A program made the position numbers and the translations under genes. A stretch of DNA of 64,000 nucleotides from assembly GCA_963920635.1 (NCBI GenBank), contig OY987302.1, positions 46,937,500-47,001,499 of the forward strand, given 5' to 3'. Each line of letters opens with the position of its first letter. Within the stretch, counting starts at the first letter, position 1. The notes beneath the pieces are model-generated. The model saw nothing but the letters and a program-made list of their open reading frames with translations. It had not been told where the DNA came from and made no database searches. The DNA comes from Pseudeuparius sepicola. Taxonomy: Eukaryota; Arthropoda; Insecta; Coleoptera; Anthribidae. This document shows positions 44,429 through 56,560 of the stretch, piece by piece.

Positions 44429-44977
44429 TAATATAAAAAATGGCTAAAATCTAAACATATTAGGAGAGATTTAAAATTTGGTGGCAAGTATGCTTATGTG
44501 AAATTGAAAAGAAATAACTTTTGCAAGTAATACTTTTTTACAATTTCAACAAAAAAATAATCAAATTTTTAGCACGTAACCATATTTGAGTGGGTAATTT
44601 TTCATCTTTTTTAAAGCAAAAGGTACCCCAAAGTTAAATATCAAAATAAATATTATGTTAGATAATGTTAAAGCTTTGTTACCTAAATTCTTCATTGTAA
44701 AGTTTGACGGGACGGTGTGTATTTTCATTTCTAATATTATTTAAATAGAAACGCATATATTAATTAATATTTTTGACTCAACACCATATTAATTTTACTA
44801 ATAGGACAGAAACTCTCTTGACAAATATTTGTCAAGTGCAGTGGAGGTTCAAACGATATTTTGTAGACTTTTCAAATTTTAGTCTATGGATCTTGAAGAT
44901 TCACGCTGGAAGTAGCTTATGATGTCATAGATATGACTACATGTGATATGTGTCCAGAAATTTAAATTACACCAAGG

Positions 44978-45008
44978 CATAGAAGAATCCGTAGTAGATT
45001 CTTCTATG
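44978..45008. mobile_element. 31-bp micro-hairpin with 7-bp flanking repeat
   Basis: CATAGAAGAATC and GATTCTTCTATG pair perfectly around CGTAGTA. ACCAAGG stands on both sides (44971-44977 and 45009-45015). It is the same hairpin as at 550-584 in opposite orientation, lacking four loop bases. Confidence 0.85.
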
Positions 45009-45015
45009 ACCAAGG

Positions 45016-47394
45016 TAAGATACAGTCGCAGATTATTATCAGTCCAGGTCCTCTACGAAGTTCGTGATCGTGACCTGACCATTAAAATTCATTAACTTGA
45101 TTGACATTGTGTATACATAATATATTTTTCGGTAGCCCCATTTGATACTACCAGAAATGATTCTGTCAGTTACGATAAGGTTTTTATTTGAACCGAAATT
45201 ATCCGTTCCCGATGAAATAGCTTTTTTAATGCCTTTTATGAGGAGCTTCAACCATTAAATGTTATATCATTTGATGTAATTTACAGAGTGCTCGCAGCAA
45301 CAAAATTTATACAAAACTAAGAATATTCACCGGAGGCTACAGGAAATTACTATACAACTTGTATATTATGGCGCGTGTATTTCATGACATAATGATTTGG
45401 CATACCTTGTAAATGTAAAATAATTACGCAATAATTGATCACCTGTGTTAGTTTGCAAAGCAAGTTGTTGGTAACAAGTGTTAATATACTTATTCAGCCA
45501 TATAACTCTCGTGGTGTATGGAGTTTCAAAGAGCTTATATATAGACAACTTATCACGATTTAACCTTTAGCACATATGAGAAAGTTGCAACGGACCTAGT
45601 AATTTCTTTTGCATTTTTCGTAGGGGAGTCAGGTAATAGTGCGCAACGGCTAATCGTACGCACTCCAATATCTTCATTTATGATTGAAATAATTTCAAAG
45701 CAATTACTGGTTTTCCATCTCATTATGAAGCATGCGACTTCCAAAAATAATGGTTTTACATGTTTTCGACTCACAATAGCCGCTTTTGTGTTTTGGTGTG
45801 TCTTATTCAAACTGGAGTCGCCGATGAAATAAGCTCTATAAGTATTAAACTTTTGCTAATTTTTTGTAGGCAAATATAGGCCGTCTTTAACGTGATGAAA
45901 TTTGCTTTTGGAAATCAATTGGCATAGCAATTTTTTTGAAAAAAAGGCAGTGTCACTGTTGTTTAATTGTGCTCAGTCACAACCTTCTCAAGCTTACAAG
46001 CTCTGGGCAAACATGTGGCAACGCCGCAGTGGGACGGTTCAACGGGTCTATGCAGTATAGAGCAGTCTGCACTTTGGCTTAGTTTATCTTTTCTAATAAA
46101 TGTTCAACCCTCTTTTTAATTATAATTAGATACATTTGTGAACTTTGTTTCAATAATTGTGTACCTAAGTAAATACTTACGTACCTATACAGGTACGTTT
46201 GTTTAACAGACAATAAAAGCAGTACCTAACAAGTAACAAAATATATCTACACAGAAGTATAAGTACTTATTTATAATAAGTACGATTCCTGGTGTGGATA
46301 GGTACATTTTCGACAAATAATAAGGTAAATTTGGGCAAATAATCTTTCGCAATGTGCGCCATCAGGCAAATAATGATTACCTATCTTCCCTCATGGTTAA
46401 ATTTTCATAAAAATACAAACAAGCGAACAGAGAACAGCATGTTGTGAAGGAGAGTAATGTCTACTGATTGAAATGGCAGATAGGGTCAGTTTCATAATAC
46501 ATTCAACTAAATTATCTTTTGACTTTAACATTAGGTAAAGCAACTTTTGCAACAATACTAAACAATGGTTGGATTGTTAGAAACCTCCCTTAATTTTAAA
46601 GGGTACTTTAGTTTGTCTATGCAATTGGCACTGAATCATTTTATTCTTAAATTTACGTCCTTTGGAAAGCCCAAAAGGAATACAAGAGGACCGCTTGCCG
46701 TTAAGCAAAGAAAACCTATAGCTAGTTAATTCTAGCGTCCCTCGACGGTTCTAGGCATCTTGAGGCTTCAAATTGTAAAGGAACGATTCTTCTCTTCGAA
46801 GTTTTAGAGAAAGTTTTCACTTTGCACAAACAAAACTATTTTATAAAAAAGCTGTCGCCAGCACTTCTGGCTGTCTGTTTCCACCCCTCTGGCGACGATA
46901 GCACTACCCGCACTACACAAATTAATTCTGTTAAAGTTCTTGTAAAATCAACCGACAGGGAGTGACAGGCCACTCCGCGCAGACCCGCAAGCCATGTTGG
47001 CAGCTTTCTCAACTTCAGGGCTTTCCTAGAGCCGGCTGTGGCTCAGTGCGTACAATTACCCGCAATACGCACAATAATAAAAAACGCTTCATGGAAAGGG
47101 ATAAAAATAGGGGGAAGGGGGAAAACCTTTATACAATTTAGTTTTTCGTGATCAGTAGTTTTATTGAACAAAGCTAGTACCTACATAAGTCAGTTTTACT
47201 TAGTAGAGATTTTGATACTATGAGAACAAAGGGATGGATAGGAGGGGGTACAATGAGGTGAATTTGAAAATAGGAAGTCATGAGTCGCTTTTCATGTTTT
47301 TGGGGTCAAGAAATTCAATTATGGCATTATTTTGAAGAAATAAAATGATTGAGAATGGAAAGAAGCATCAAAATATACATATTTTAGTAAATTT
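45016..47394. other. No recognisable gene
   Basis: Minus-strand open frames of 60-85 codons near 45039-45810 have no domain character. No repeat ends were paired. Confidence 0.35.
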
Positions 47395-47742
47395 GAATAT
47401 CAATAGATTTGTTGTGTAGGCTGCACAAGAAGTAGTAGTTTGGTTTTTCTGTACGAAGATGCCGTGTCTTGTCTTATTTGACCTAGATAGAGCGATCGTC
47501 AAAGTCAAGCAACGCCGCGCGTAGTCGGTTCATGGACGGGTGATCCCTTATTATTATTTTCTTGCCTAATAAAACATTTTTTTTCCGATTTAAAAAAAAA
47601 AATATAATATGTACCTCGGCACTGAAGTTCTTTTTATGACTCATGTGGTTTATTTGCCTCGGCCAGAGGCCTCGGCAACAAAATTCCACATGAGTCATAA
47701 AAAGTTGAACTTCAGTGCCTTGGTACATAAATAACTATTATT
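47395..47742 (-). mobile_element. Dispersed CACTGAAGT repeat, copy 3 (inverted)
   Basis: It is the reverse complement of copies 1 and 2 and ends in GGTACATAAATAACTATT. At 47608-47731 it includes a complete palindrome, TGTACCTCGGCACTGAAGTT ... AACTTCAGTGCCTTGGTACA, with GGCCAGAGGCC at its centre. Confidence 0.8.
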
Positions 47743-48329
47743 TAAATACATTTAACAATCTTATTTCTTCCGCATAAAATTATCCGACGAGCGCGCTCCA
47801 TTATCCGCATATGTCGGGTACTGCTATGTTACTTTTACCAGATCTCTATATTGAAAAAGTTATAATAGGAGTGATCTTGATGTCATTTACACCCGGTACA
47901 CAAATTTAAAACCAAATTTATCCAATATCATAAAGTAGGTAAATCACCATACTGCATGAATTAATAAAAATAGTTGGGTTATTAGTTATTATTAAACTGT
48001 TGGCACATCACTTTTATCTATTACTATTTATAACTACACATCATGCGAAAGGTTCGTTAAGATAACCTGTGTGAAAACTTTCTCTTTGGTAGTAAGTAAT
48101 TATGCTTATAGTTCGTAATTAGATTTTATTGCTAGCACGACACGATATGGCACTATTTGCAGTGTAAGCATCATGGGCGCTGTTACATGTGGGCAAGGGG
48201 GTAGCCGCCCCCCTGGATTTTTCAAAAATAAAAAATTGCAGGAATTAATTCATATTAAAAATGTCCTATATACAGAATGTACAAAATTGACTTTATTTTT
48301 GCTTATTATTACTGCTCGACTTATTGTAT

Positions 48330-48911
48330 GAAAACAGACCGTATTTATACGGTCTCGGCGCCTAAATGGCGCAGACCATATGTAAATGACATGGCATTTC
48401 ATATACGGACTAGACCGTTAACATACGGACTATTGACATTCAGACTGTATGTGTAATCGTAGTGAATTACCCTTCTTTTTTTATATAGGCCCATTAAAAA
48501 AGAATATGCCTTCTTTTTAGTTTATGTATTTTGCAGAAAAAATCTACCTATACATTATACTAAATAATTACCTTTTTTCCTTCAAAATACACGTACCAGC
48601 AAGAAGTAATATCCTTCTTTGATGGGCCTATATAAAAAAGAAGGGGTAATTCAGAAATGGCGGACGTCGAAACCGCCCGGAAAACATTGAACATACATTC
48701 TGTCTTTGTTTAAATCTCTCTGTGATATACGGTCTAGTTGCAGATAGACCGTATATAATAGGACTAGTCCTTTTGCAAACCGACTAGAACGTTTGTTGAC
48801 GGACAAGCTTCTTATACATATGGACTACTATCTTCAGTCCGTTTACATATTGACTAGTTCTTTTGTATACGGCCTGTTTTACATATACGGTATACGGTCT
48901 GTAACATATAC
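48330..48911. mobile_element. ACGGTCTAGTCC-rich TIR element, copy 1
   Basis: It starts near AAAACAGACCGTATTTATAC and ends near TACGGTCTGTAACATATAC. The ends are crowded with copies of ACGGTCTA/GGACTAGTCC/CCGTATA in both orientations. The centre contains an inverted pair, CCCTTCTTTTTTTATATAGG and CCTATATAAAAAAGAAGGGG. Confidence 0.82.
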
Positions 48912-49080
48912 ATTATATTTGATTGCACCTAATGATACATGATAAGTTTTATGTGATATTAACATAGCGGTGACAATTAAGCATAATAGATTTCTCGAAT
49001 CTTGATCCCTGCGTCACAATGGTCGACAATAAAATTTCATTTCGCCGTAAAAAATACAATTGGTTATCTACAGTGGTCAG

Positions 49081-49597
49081 TGTGTCCCCGGATTGAGTTC
49101 ACATAGGTGCAAATAACATAAAAATTTCGAGTTGAAATTTGAGCTTCTGGGGATCAGCTCTGCTTGGTTTTAAACTAATTTGTGGCATAATTTTAGTTTC
49201 GGAAAATCACGTATGCCTTGGAAATTTTGAAAAATACTAATTTTCCACATCAATAAAGTGCCTAGGTCGATTTTGATTTTTTCTGCTAAAAAATTAAAAC
49301 GCGCAGAAATCGAAGTAGGCCTAGGCTTTTGAAAGTTCGCAAACTTAGTCAGTTCTTCATTCTGAACAAGTTTCCTTAATAACATTTTGTCGTAAAACCT
49401 ACAAAAAGGGCACTTTACTGATGTGCAAAATTAGTTTTTTCTAAATTTCCAAGGCATACGTGAGTTTTCGAAACTAAAATTACGAATGTATGTCACAAAT
49501 TAGTTTCAAACCAAGTAGGGCTAATCTCCAGAAGCTCAAATTTCAACTCGATTTTTTTTGTTATTTAGATCTTATGTGAACTCAATTCGGGGACACA
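49081..49597. mobile_element. Foldback MITE, GTCCCCGGATTGAG class
   Basis: TGTGTCCCCGGATTGAGTTC at the left is mirrored by GAACTCAATTCGGGGACACA. The arms match for about 230 bp, including CACGTATGCCTTGGAAATTT and its near-complement. A relative of the left end occurs at 63613. Confidence 0.85.
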
Positions 49598-50008
49598 ATG
49601 TAAAACTTTTAAATTCTAGGGGAAAAATAAAGTACATTTGGGGTTCAATTCTCGGCTGATGGCCCTGTCCAAGAACATGGACATTAATTTAATTATAAAT
49701 AAATAATCTATGTTATAATATTGGTTATTGCGGTTAAATGTGGTATCTACTATCTACTTAATTCCCAAGAAGTATGTCACACTGATTTCTCTTAAGTTCC
49801 GAAATAGGTATAATAAATAACATCACTCGATTAGCAATTAAAATCAATAGCGACAATGTTTACCTATTTATTTTAAAAGCATCGCAGTCACTTCAGTGTA
49901 ATGGGGAAAATGACTTATGTGTAAATAAATACAGGTGCACTGATCAACATTTTGCTATGCTATAGTATGACAAAATTTTCACCACAGATTCTGAACAAAA
50001 CTTTCAGA

Positions 50009-50914
50009 CAGGGTCGTCGGAAGTAATTTTTAACAGAGGGAGGGGGCGAAATTCCGTTACCTACTGTCGCTAAATATTTTGGTTCAGTAGAGGTGTTGGA
50101 GAGGGTCAAACTTAAAAATATACATATACTAAAAATATATTCTTAAGTTTTAGTTTAGAAATATACAACATTTTAACATTTTCAATTCTTCAAAAAAAAC
50201 CTGTAGATGAAATCACTACTTTTACATAACTTTTTTTAAATCCATTATTAAATATCGCACATGTTTATGCCACTTATTGTAAATTCCAGTATTTGACCCC
50301 AAAAACGCAGAAAACGACATACCAGTGGCGGTGCTCGGAGAGTCTTGAGTACCTCAGGCCCCGAAGCAAATATTAAAATAGCCCCTCTCCTACAACATCA
50401 GAAGGATTTAAATTTTTTGAAAAATTCTATCATAACAGTAGAACCGAAACTAAGGCCCGTCCTCACTTGCTGTTCAACATTGTTTTCAAAAATGTTATTC
50501 AACATGTTGGCGAAATTCTGCTCAAAATAATAATAATAATTATAATAATTCTCACCCTCACAATACTCCAAACTAGGAGTACCTAGAAGCAACTGAATGC
50601 TTGTGCGGGGGAGGGGGGCCAATTACTATTAATTTGATTACATGGCGGAGACTACAAAAATGTTGCTTGTTGCTTGCAATCCAACAAATGAGGACGCCCC
50701 AACAAGTTATAGAAGTATGTTCCAGGAACAAGTTTTTGAAACATGTTATCAAGTGAGGACGGGCTCTGAGTCATTTTAATTAATAAAAAAGGCATAAAAT
50801 ATTCCGCAACAAACATAATGTATTACAAAATCACATCATCATCCGCCTTTCCCCGTTTTTTTACATGAGGGGCGGTTCGTTCCTTCCACCCGACCCGTAC
50901 TTACGGCGTCCCTG
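50009..50914. mobile_element. Candidate TIR element, CAGGGTCGTCGGAAGTA ends
   Basis: The left end CAGGGTCGTCGGAAGTAA and right end TACTTACGGCGTCCCTG are imperfect inverted repeats. No target duplication was seen. It contains a dispersed AAT-led repeat at 50527-50640 and a hAT-like CAGTGGCGG motif near 50323. Confidence 0.45.
50527..50640 (+). repeat. Dispersed AAT-led repeat, second full copy
   Basis: Shares TATAATAATTCTC, CTAGGAGTACCTAGAAGCAA and GAATGCTTGTGCGGGGGAGG with the copy at 40773. Confidence 0.6.
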
Positions 50915-51524
50915 ACTATTAGCACTGTTTTTTAATTTCCTGAGTTACATACTGATTTATAAAGTTTTTAAAACTTACAGGTACCTTACTGCTTGACTAC
51001 CCATAACAATAAGTTCCTCGCACCTCGCAATATTTTAATTAACATCCTGCTGGCGATCCTAAAACATTATCACCGCCATAATGTGAACATGGCGCACTTA
51101 AACCGCTGACAGCAGGTATATTATCACGAAATTATCCCCGAGTTCAGGAGGTAATACGGGGAGAATTTATTTCTCCCGTTTTATTTCAGCGCAAATGACT
51201 TCCCACACTACCGCGCAATGTGTAGGACAAAATCCGTGGATAATTTGAAACGTACGAGCGCGCTGCATGAAGTTATGCAGCGCGTTTATTAGCTTTTGCA
51301 CATTTGTTCCATGCAGAGCTAGCTAATGAGGTTTTTTACTGGACACAGTTTTGAAAGAATTACTATTAGCCGAACGAGTAAAGCTACCTAAACACTGCTA
51401 TTAGATATTAAATTTGGCTCACATGTAGCCCAAGGACAGTATTTAAAAAGGTATAAAAGTAAAGCAAAGCAACTTTATGTTTATATTCTACAAAAAAATA
51501 TATATTCACCCTTCTATCCCTCGT

Positions 51525-51614
51525 ATGGGATTTGATGGGACCGTTCCTCAAGGGTCTATTCTGGGCCCATTATTGTTCATACTATATATTAATGACATCG
51601 CTAGCGCACTGTAC
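51525..51614 (+). pseudogene. Non-LTR reverse transcriptase fragment
   Basis: TVPQGSILGPLLFILYINDI is the GxPQGSxLGPLLFxxYINDL block that precedes the catalytic YADD of Jockey/CR1-type reverse transcriptases. Only about 30 codons remain. A hAT-like end begins 17 bases later. Confidence 0.85.
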
Positions 51615-51631
51615 AGAATTATACCCGTACT

Positions 51632-51690
51632 CAGTGGTGTAACCAGGGGGGGGGGGCTTTGGGGGCTTTAACCCCCCAAAGATCTGCCGT
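51632..51690 (+). mobile_element. hAT-like terminus CAGTGGTGTAACCAG
   Basis: CAGTGGTGTAACCAG followed by a G run and GGCTTTAACCCCCCAAAG resembles the ends of the hAT-like element at 3822. The other end was not identified. Confidence 0.45.
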
Positions 51691-52411
51691 GCGAATTTTA
51701 TATTGAAATAATTATCATTACATATCGACAGCAATCTGTACTAAACAAAACACAAATCACTATTTGAAATTTTACAAAACCTACAGGACCAAATGTTCAG
51801 AAAATGCATAAAAGGTTAAATTTATTAAAGGTTAAACAAAAAATAGTGGAAAATACGTTGCTATATATTTTTAAATTAAAACATAAGTAATTTGATTCAA
51901 AATATTTTAGAAGACACAAAGATTGTCAAAGAAATTCATAGTCATTCCATACGAAATTTCGAAGACTTCAATACTTGAGGGAGGGTACAATATATTCAAA
52001 GTTTAAAACATATTTCTAATAATTTAGTAGGTACACAAAAATTAGAGTACCTATACCTATTTTGAAATTTTAAAAAATTCTGGAAATTATTACACCCATC
52101 AATTTCTATCATTTTGTATAATTTTTCTTTAATTTGACAATCTAAAATTTTAAGGGGATAAAAGATAGAAATATTTCTCCACGACCATTCGTGAATGTAA
52201 GTATTCTCAAATCATTTTTAACAATAGAACTTAAAAATTCTCACTCTAGAGCGAGATGATTTATTCTTAAATACTAGCTTCTCGAGTGTTTTGCATGTAT
52301 TTCCAGGATCTTAATATAATTTTTGTAATCTATTGCACATAAATAAACAATATAATAATAGGGATACTAATATTTCGTACTAATAATAATAAATCATTGC
52401 GTTATTATATA

Positions 52412-52900
52412 CAGTGACCGGCAGAAAGTTGGACACAAATGGAAAACTTTTTTATTATTAATTTCTCAGAAAATTTCAATCTTGATAAAAGTTGGTGCAT
52501 CATTTCAAACTCAAAACGCACATATCAAAATTTAAATATCTATTTTTGGATACGAGGTAGATTCAAAAATGTCAAAATAGGTCAAGAGTAAAGTACCCTT
52601 ATTTGTTACAATACGGTAAAAAGTTACTTACAATAGTTGTTTGGAATCAAAATTGGATGTCAGATTTAAAGTCTCAGCCACCTAGTAAAAAAAAAGAAAT
52701 TTAACTTTTTTTTGTATTTTTTTCGACCACCCTGTGTATTACAAAAAAACAAAATACCGCAAGCCCAACTTATCATGGGATAACACATCAATTTGCTACT
52801 AAATTTGAATTTTGTTGGATTAGCGGCTAGAAATTTAAATTAATCGAAATCAGAGTTTAAAAATATTAAATTTTTGTGTCCAACTTTCTGCCGGTCACTG
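52412..52900. mobile_element. 489-bp TA-flanked MITE, copy 1
   Basis: CAGTGACCGGCAGAAAGTTG at the left is mirrored by CAACTTTCTGCCGGTCACTG (inverted repeat about 28 bp) with TA outside each end. It has a unique interior, typical of a Tc1/mariner-mobilised MITE. Confidence 0.93.
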
Positions 52901-53073
52901 TATATTTTCATTCCATAACAAGACAATGAATGAATATACTCGTACGCTAATTGAACTAAACACAGCATAGAGTGCCATGGATTTCAAGACTGTCAACCTC
53001 GCTGTCAATAATAGCGGCGTGGGGGTGCGCGTCATAATAAAAGTATTTTCGAACGTGTTTTAAGTTAAATAAA

Positions 53074-53400
53074 ATGAGTGAAAAATCGAGTGATTTTGAT
53101 ATGGAATTTGATAATACTCCACCTGAAATTACATTCACGAATGGTCGTGGAGAAAATACAGTCTGTTACTCGGTTAGAATAATTCGATACTCGTGGTTCC
53201 TCACGCTCGCTAACGCTCGCCTTCGGAATCTTCCACTCGTATCGAATTTTTTCATTCTAACCTCAATACAGAATCTACTATTAGCTATTTCTATGTATAA
53301 TGCCCAACCGTTCCATAACTCGCTCGAACCAATCAAAACACAAGAAAATAATTCCAGAACTCTTTTTTCATCGAATCAGATAATTGATAGCTGGTTCTAG
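53074..53400 (+). CDS. Hypothetical ORF of 108 codons, doubtful
   Basis: It starts AAATAAAATGAGTG, an acceptable context. The first 33 codons (MSEKSSDFDMEFDNTPP...) are acidic and look protein-like. From about 53172 the frame runs through a 91-bp inverted repeat and an AT-rich stretch with no domain character. The N-terminal part may be the first piece of a transposon or host gene interrupted by that repeat. I do not recognise it. Confidence 0.2.
   Translation: MSEKSSDFDMEFDNTPPEITFTNGRGENTVCYSVRIIRYSWFLTLANARLRNLPLVSNFFILTSIQNLLLAISMYNAQPFHNSLEPIKTQENNSRTLFSSNQIIDSWF
53172..53262. repeat. 91-bp inverted repeat
   Basis: GGTTAGAATAATTCGATACTCGTGG and its near-complement at the right enclose TCACGCTCGCTAACGCTCGC. 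No target duplication is evident. Confidence 0.75.
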
Positions 53401-55450
53401 AACTGTTCAAAACTCTGTTGGATCAAACCTTGTAACACTAGTGACTTTATTGCTCCAACCCTCGCAATCCAGGAATCCTAGGAAAAGTAGATAGGTACGT
53501 ATACCGTCGAAATATCTAAAAATACACAAGGTGCTTTGACTGAAAAACGTAAGTTTCGTTTGCTCAACTTCTATGGAACGGTCTCAAAAAGTTCTGTATT
53601 CCCTACTGAACAATTACATGTCAATATTAACAATTATGCCATAGCAACGGTAGACGGAAACATATTCTTAACTCGTATCGTAATAGTTTCGTAATAGTTT
53701 CATAGCCCATCACACATAACATAGGTAACATTTTTTAAAAATTTAAATTTAAATTTTCATTTTCATTAAATTTATGTGAATGAACAGGGAATAAGATTGC
53801 CTATATGAACGCGGGAGTTAGTACCTAATGTTAATAACCTAAGACTTATTAGGTATCATTACATTATTATCTGTTGCTCTCGGTAATTAACATTGCTATA
53901 TAACTCCCTTCTTTCATAAAATAACTATTATACCTAATATATATTTTAAAACTCTTGCTTTTTTGTTTCATATAACAAATTAAACAATTAGGGGGGGGGG
54001 GCATTATCGTTGGATGAGAGTCAACGTTATTATTTTATCTTGTGGCAGAGTGTTCTATCTGAGAAAGTCGACATAACTGGTGAAACTAAATATTAAAAAA
54101 TGCAAGAATGAATCTATTTAAACAATTATCTGGAAACTAAATATAGAAATAGAAACATGGATAATAGTTTATATAATATAATTTATTTCCTTCATGGATA
54201 GCACCTGTCTCACTAGAATAATAATTTTATTCACGTTCTACGAAAAATTACGAAAAAAGTTATTGTAATAGAAGCTATAACAATATTCTACATACAAGGC
54301 GTTGATTGCAGGCCTTTTAAATGCTAACCTGATAATATTTGATTGCAGAAGGTATTTACTGGGTGGGATTAGATTGCAACTGATTTCCACATCGCGAAAA
54401 CATCGAATGTCTATATTTTAGTAGTGTTGGATATTTGCAATGTTCAATTATTTATATTCTACCTAGAGCCTAGCCTACTTTCATTCGAATATTTTTATCT
54501 TATATTTACGCCCTACAATCGCTGCAACTGGCTAAGGTTATTCCATATGAAAAATGAAAAATGTATGTCTCGCTATATTGCCGTCCATGTTGAAAATAGA
54601 ATGAGACCTCAGTCCCAATGGAAGACTTTCAAAAATAAAACAGGAATATGGAGATTTTATTAACTCCCCCCACTGAAAGTTGCAAGTGGCAATTGTCCAT
54701 GGCCGAAGTAGGTAGGGAAAATATAATTCCGAAAGAAATGGCTGTCTCAAATGGATTCCCACTTATGACCCTAAATGACAAACCCGTAGGTAATTATTTT
54801 TGAATTATTTTCTGGAATATTATCTTACTAAGTTGTAGATAATGTACATGTAACAGTGAACCACACAATCAAATTATTTGGAAAATAGCAAACTTAAAAG
54901 TTAGAATCCATAATCCATTTGATATCTATCATTAAGAAAGGAGGCTAATGACCTTTTCGTTATTTGCAATTTTCCACTTTAAGAGGGGAAAATTTTTTCC
55001 CCCAAATAGATCAACCTTTAACTTAATATGTACGTACTTACTATTTTATTCTTTTACCCCAATTCCCTACAGATTTTAAATAAAAGTGAATTGAAATAAT
55101 CAAATATGTTAAGTTTTGCCTCATTCCTCATTTGTTTATTTATTACTCTATGCTCAAAATGATCGCGGACAATTTTGTATTTTCTTGGAAAACCATGTCT
55201 TCAATAAATTGAAAAAGTTTATTTTCCCGTCTAATTTTTGAACTTTTTGTTGAAGCGACACCTCCTACTGTGGGGCTATATTTCCTGTCTTTATATTATA
55301 CGTCAGGTGAAGCTGAAGATTTATCGGTGCATCCGTTGAGAGGTTTCTAATACACACATCAAAAGAATGTAAGGGATAAGGATACAAATTATGAAATTAA
55401 ACACAATTTCCTGCCATATCTTTTATATTATAGCGTTCTCTAATAGACCT
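53401..55450. other. No recognisable gene
   Basis: AT-rich sequence. A nine-base G run lies near 53991, and frames near 54424-54762 have no coding character. Confidence 0.4.
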
Positions 55451-56072
55451 ATATGTATATGTTATAGACCGTATATGTAAAACAAGCCGTATATACAAAA
55501 GGACTAGTCCATATGTAAACGGACTGAAGATATTAGTCCATATGTATAAGAAGCTTGTCCGACAACAAACGGTCTAGTCGGTTTGCAAAAGGACTAGTCC
55601 TATTATATACGGTCTATCTGCAACTAGACCGTATATCACAGAGAGATTTAAACAAAGACAGAATGTATGTGCAATGTTTTCCGGGCGGTTTCTACGTCCG
55701 CCATTTCTGAATTATCCCTTCTTTTTTATATATAGGCCCATCAAACAAGGATATTACTTCATGCTGGTACGTATTATTTTGAAGGAAAAAAGGTAATTTT
55801 TTAGTATAATGTATCGGTACCCTAGATTTTTTCTGCAAAATACATATACTAAAAAGAAGGTATGTTCTTCTTTAATGGGCCTATATAAAAAAAGAAGGGT
55901 AATTCACTACGATTGCACATACAGTCTGAATGTCAATAATCCGTATGTTAACGGTCTAGTCCGTATATGAAATGCCATGTCATTTACATACGGCCTACGG
56001 CATTTAGGCCGTATAGATACAGCCTAGACCGTATACATACGGTCTGTTTTCATATACGGTATGTAACATATA
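55451..56072. mobile_element. ACGGTCTAGTCC-rich TIR element, copy 2 (inverted)
   Basis: It is the reverse complement of copy 1 over nearly its whole length. TIRs are clearer here: GTATATGTTATAGACCGTATA at the left (from about 55456) against CCGTATATGAAAACAGACCG at the other end after reverse complementing. Confidence 0.85.
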
Positions 56073-56165
56073 TAAATTCACAAAAGAATTAAGAAATTCT
56101 TCAAATTTACATAGTTTCCAGCACATAATTAACAACAATAAATCAACATTAAATAATACTCATAA

Positions 56166-56500
56166 TTAATATAGAGGATTAGTACCACAACGACTGTTAC
56201 CAACCGCTCTACATCTACGAGGCATACTCAGAATTGGGTTGTCAATGTCATGTTTTTCGATGGCATTCCATTCATTTGAAAGGCACTCGAATAGTTTTTG
56301 GTCAGTTTGAAACACAATATTTTGCACCAAAAGTATTCGTCCGAGCATATCTCATACGTGCTCGATGGGATTAAGGTCAAAGGAATGAGAAGGCCAAGGC
56401 AACATTAATTTCATTGTCCTGCTGAAATTCGTGCACGACACTTGCTGCATGGGGATGCACATTGTCGTGCATTAGTTGAAATTTTGATCCAATTCTCTCT
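56166..56500 (-). pseudogene. Tc1-type transposase C-terminal fragment
   Basis: On the minus strand NVHPHAASVVHEFQQDN is the second-Asp block (xDNARPHxA). After a frameshift comes the catalytic-Glu region (LNPIEHVWDMLGR-like, with a stop). LFECLSNEWNAIEK and ILSMPRRCRAVGNSR then match the family's C-terminus. The N-terminal two thirds are absent. Confidence 0.85.
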
Positions 56501-56560
56501 CATACGGAACAACAATAGGCCGAAGAATAATGTTTTGATAATTATTGAAATTCAGATACC

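Noticed and set aside
51249..51286. GC-rich hairpin CGCGCTGCAT/ATGCAGCGCG
   Set aside because: No flanking duplication, so it was not added to the micro-hairpin set.
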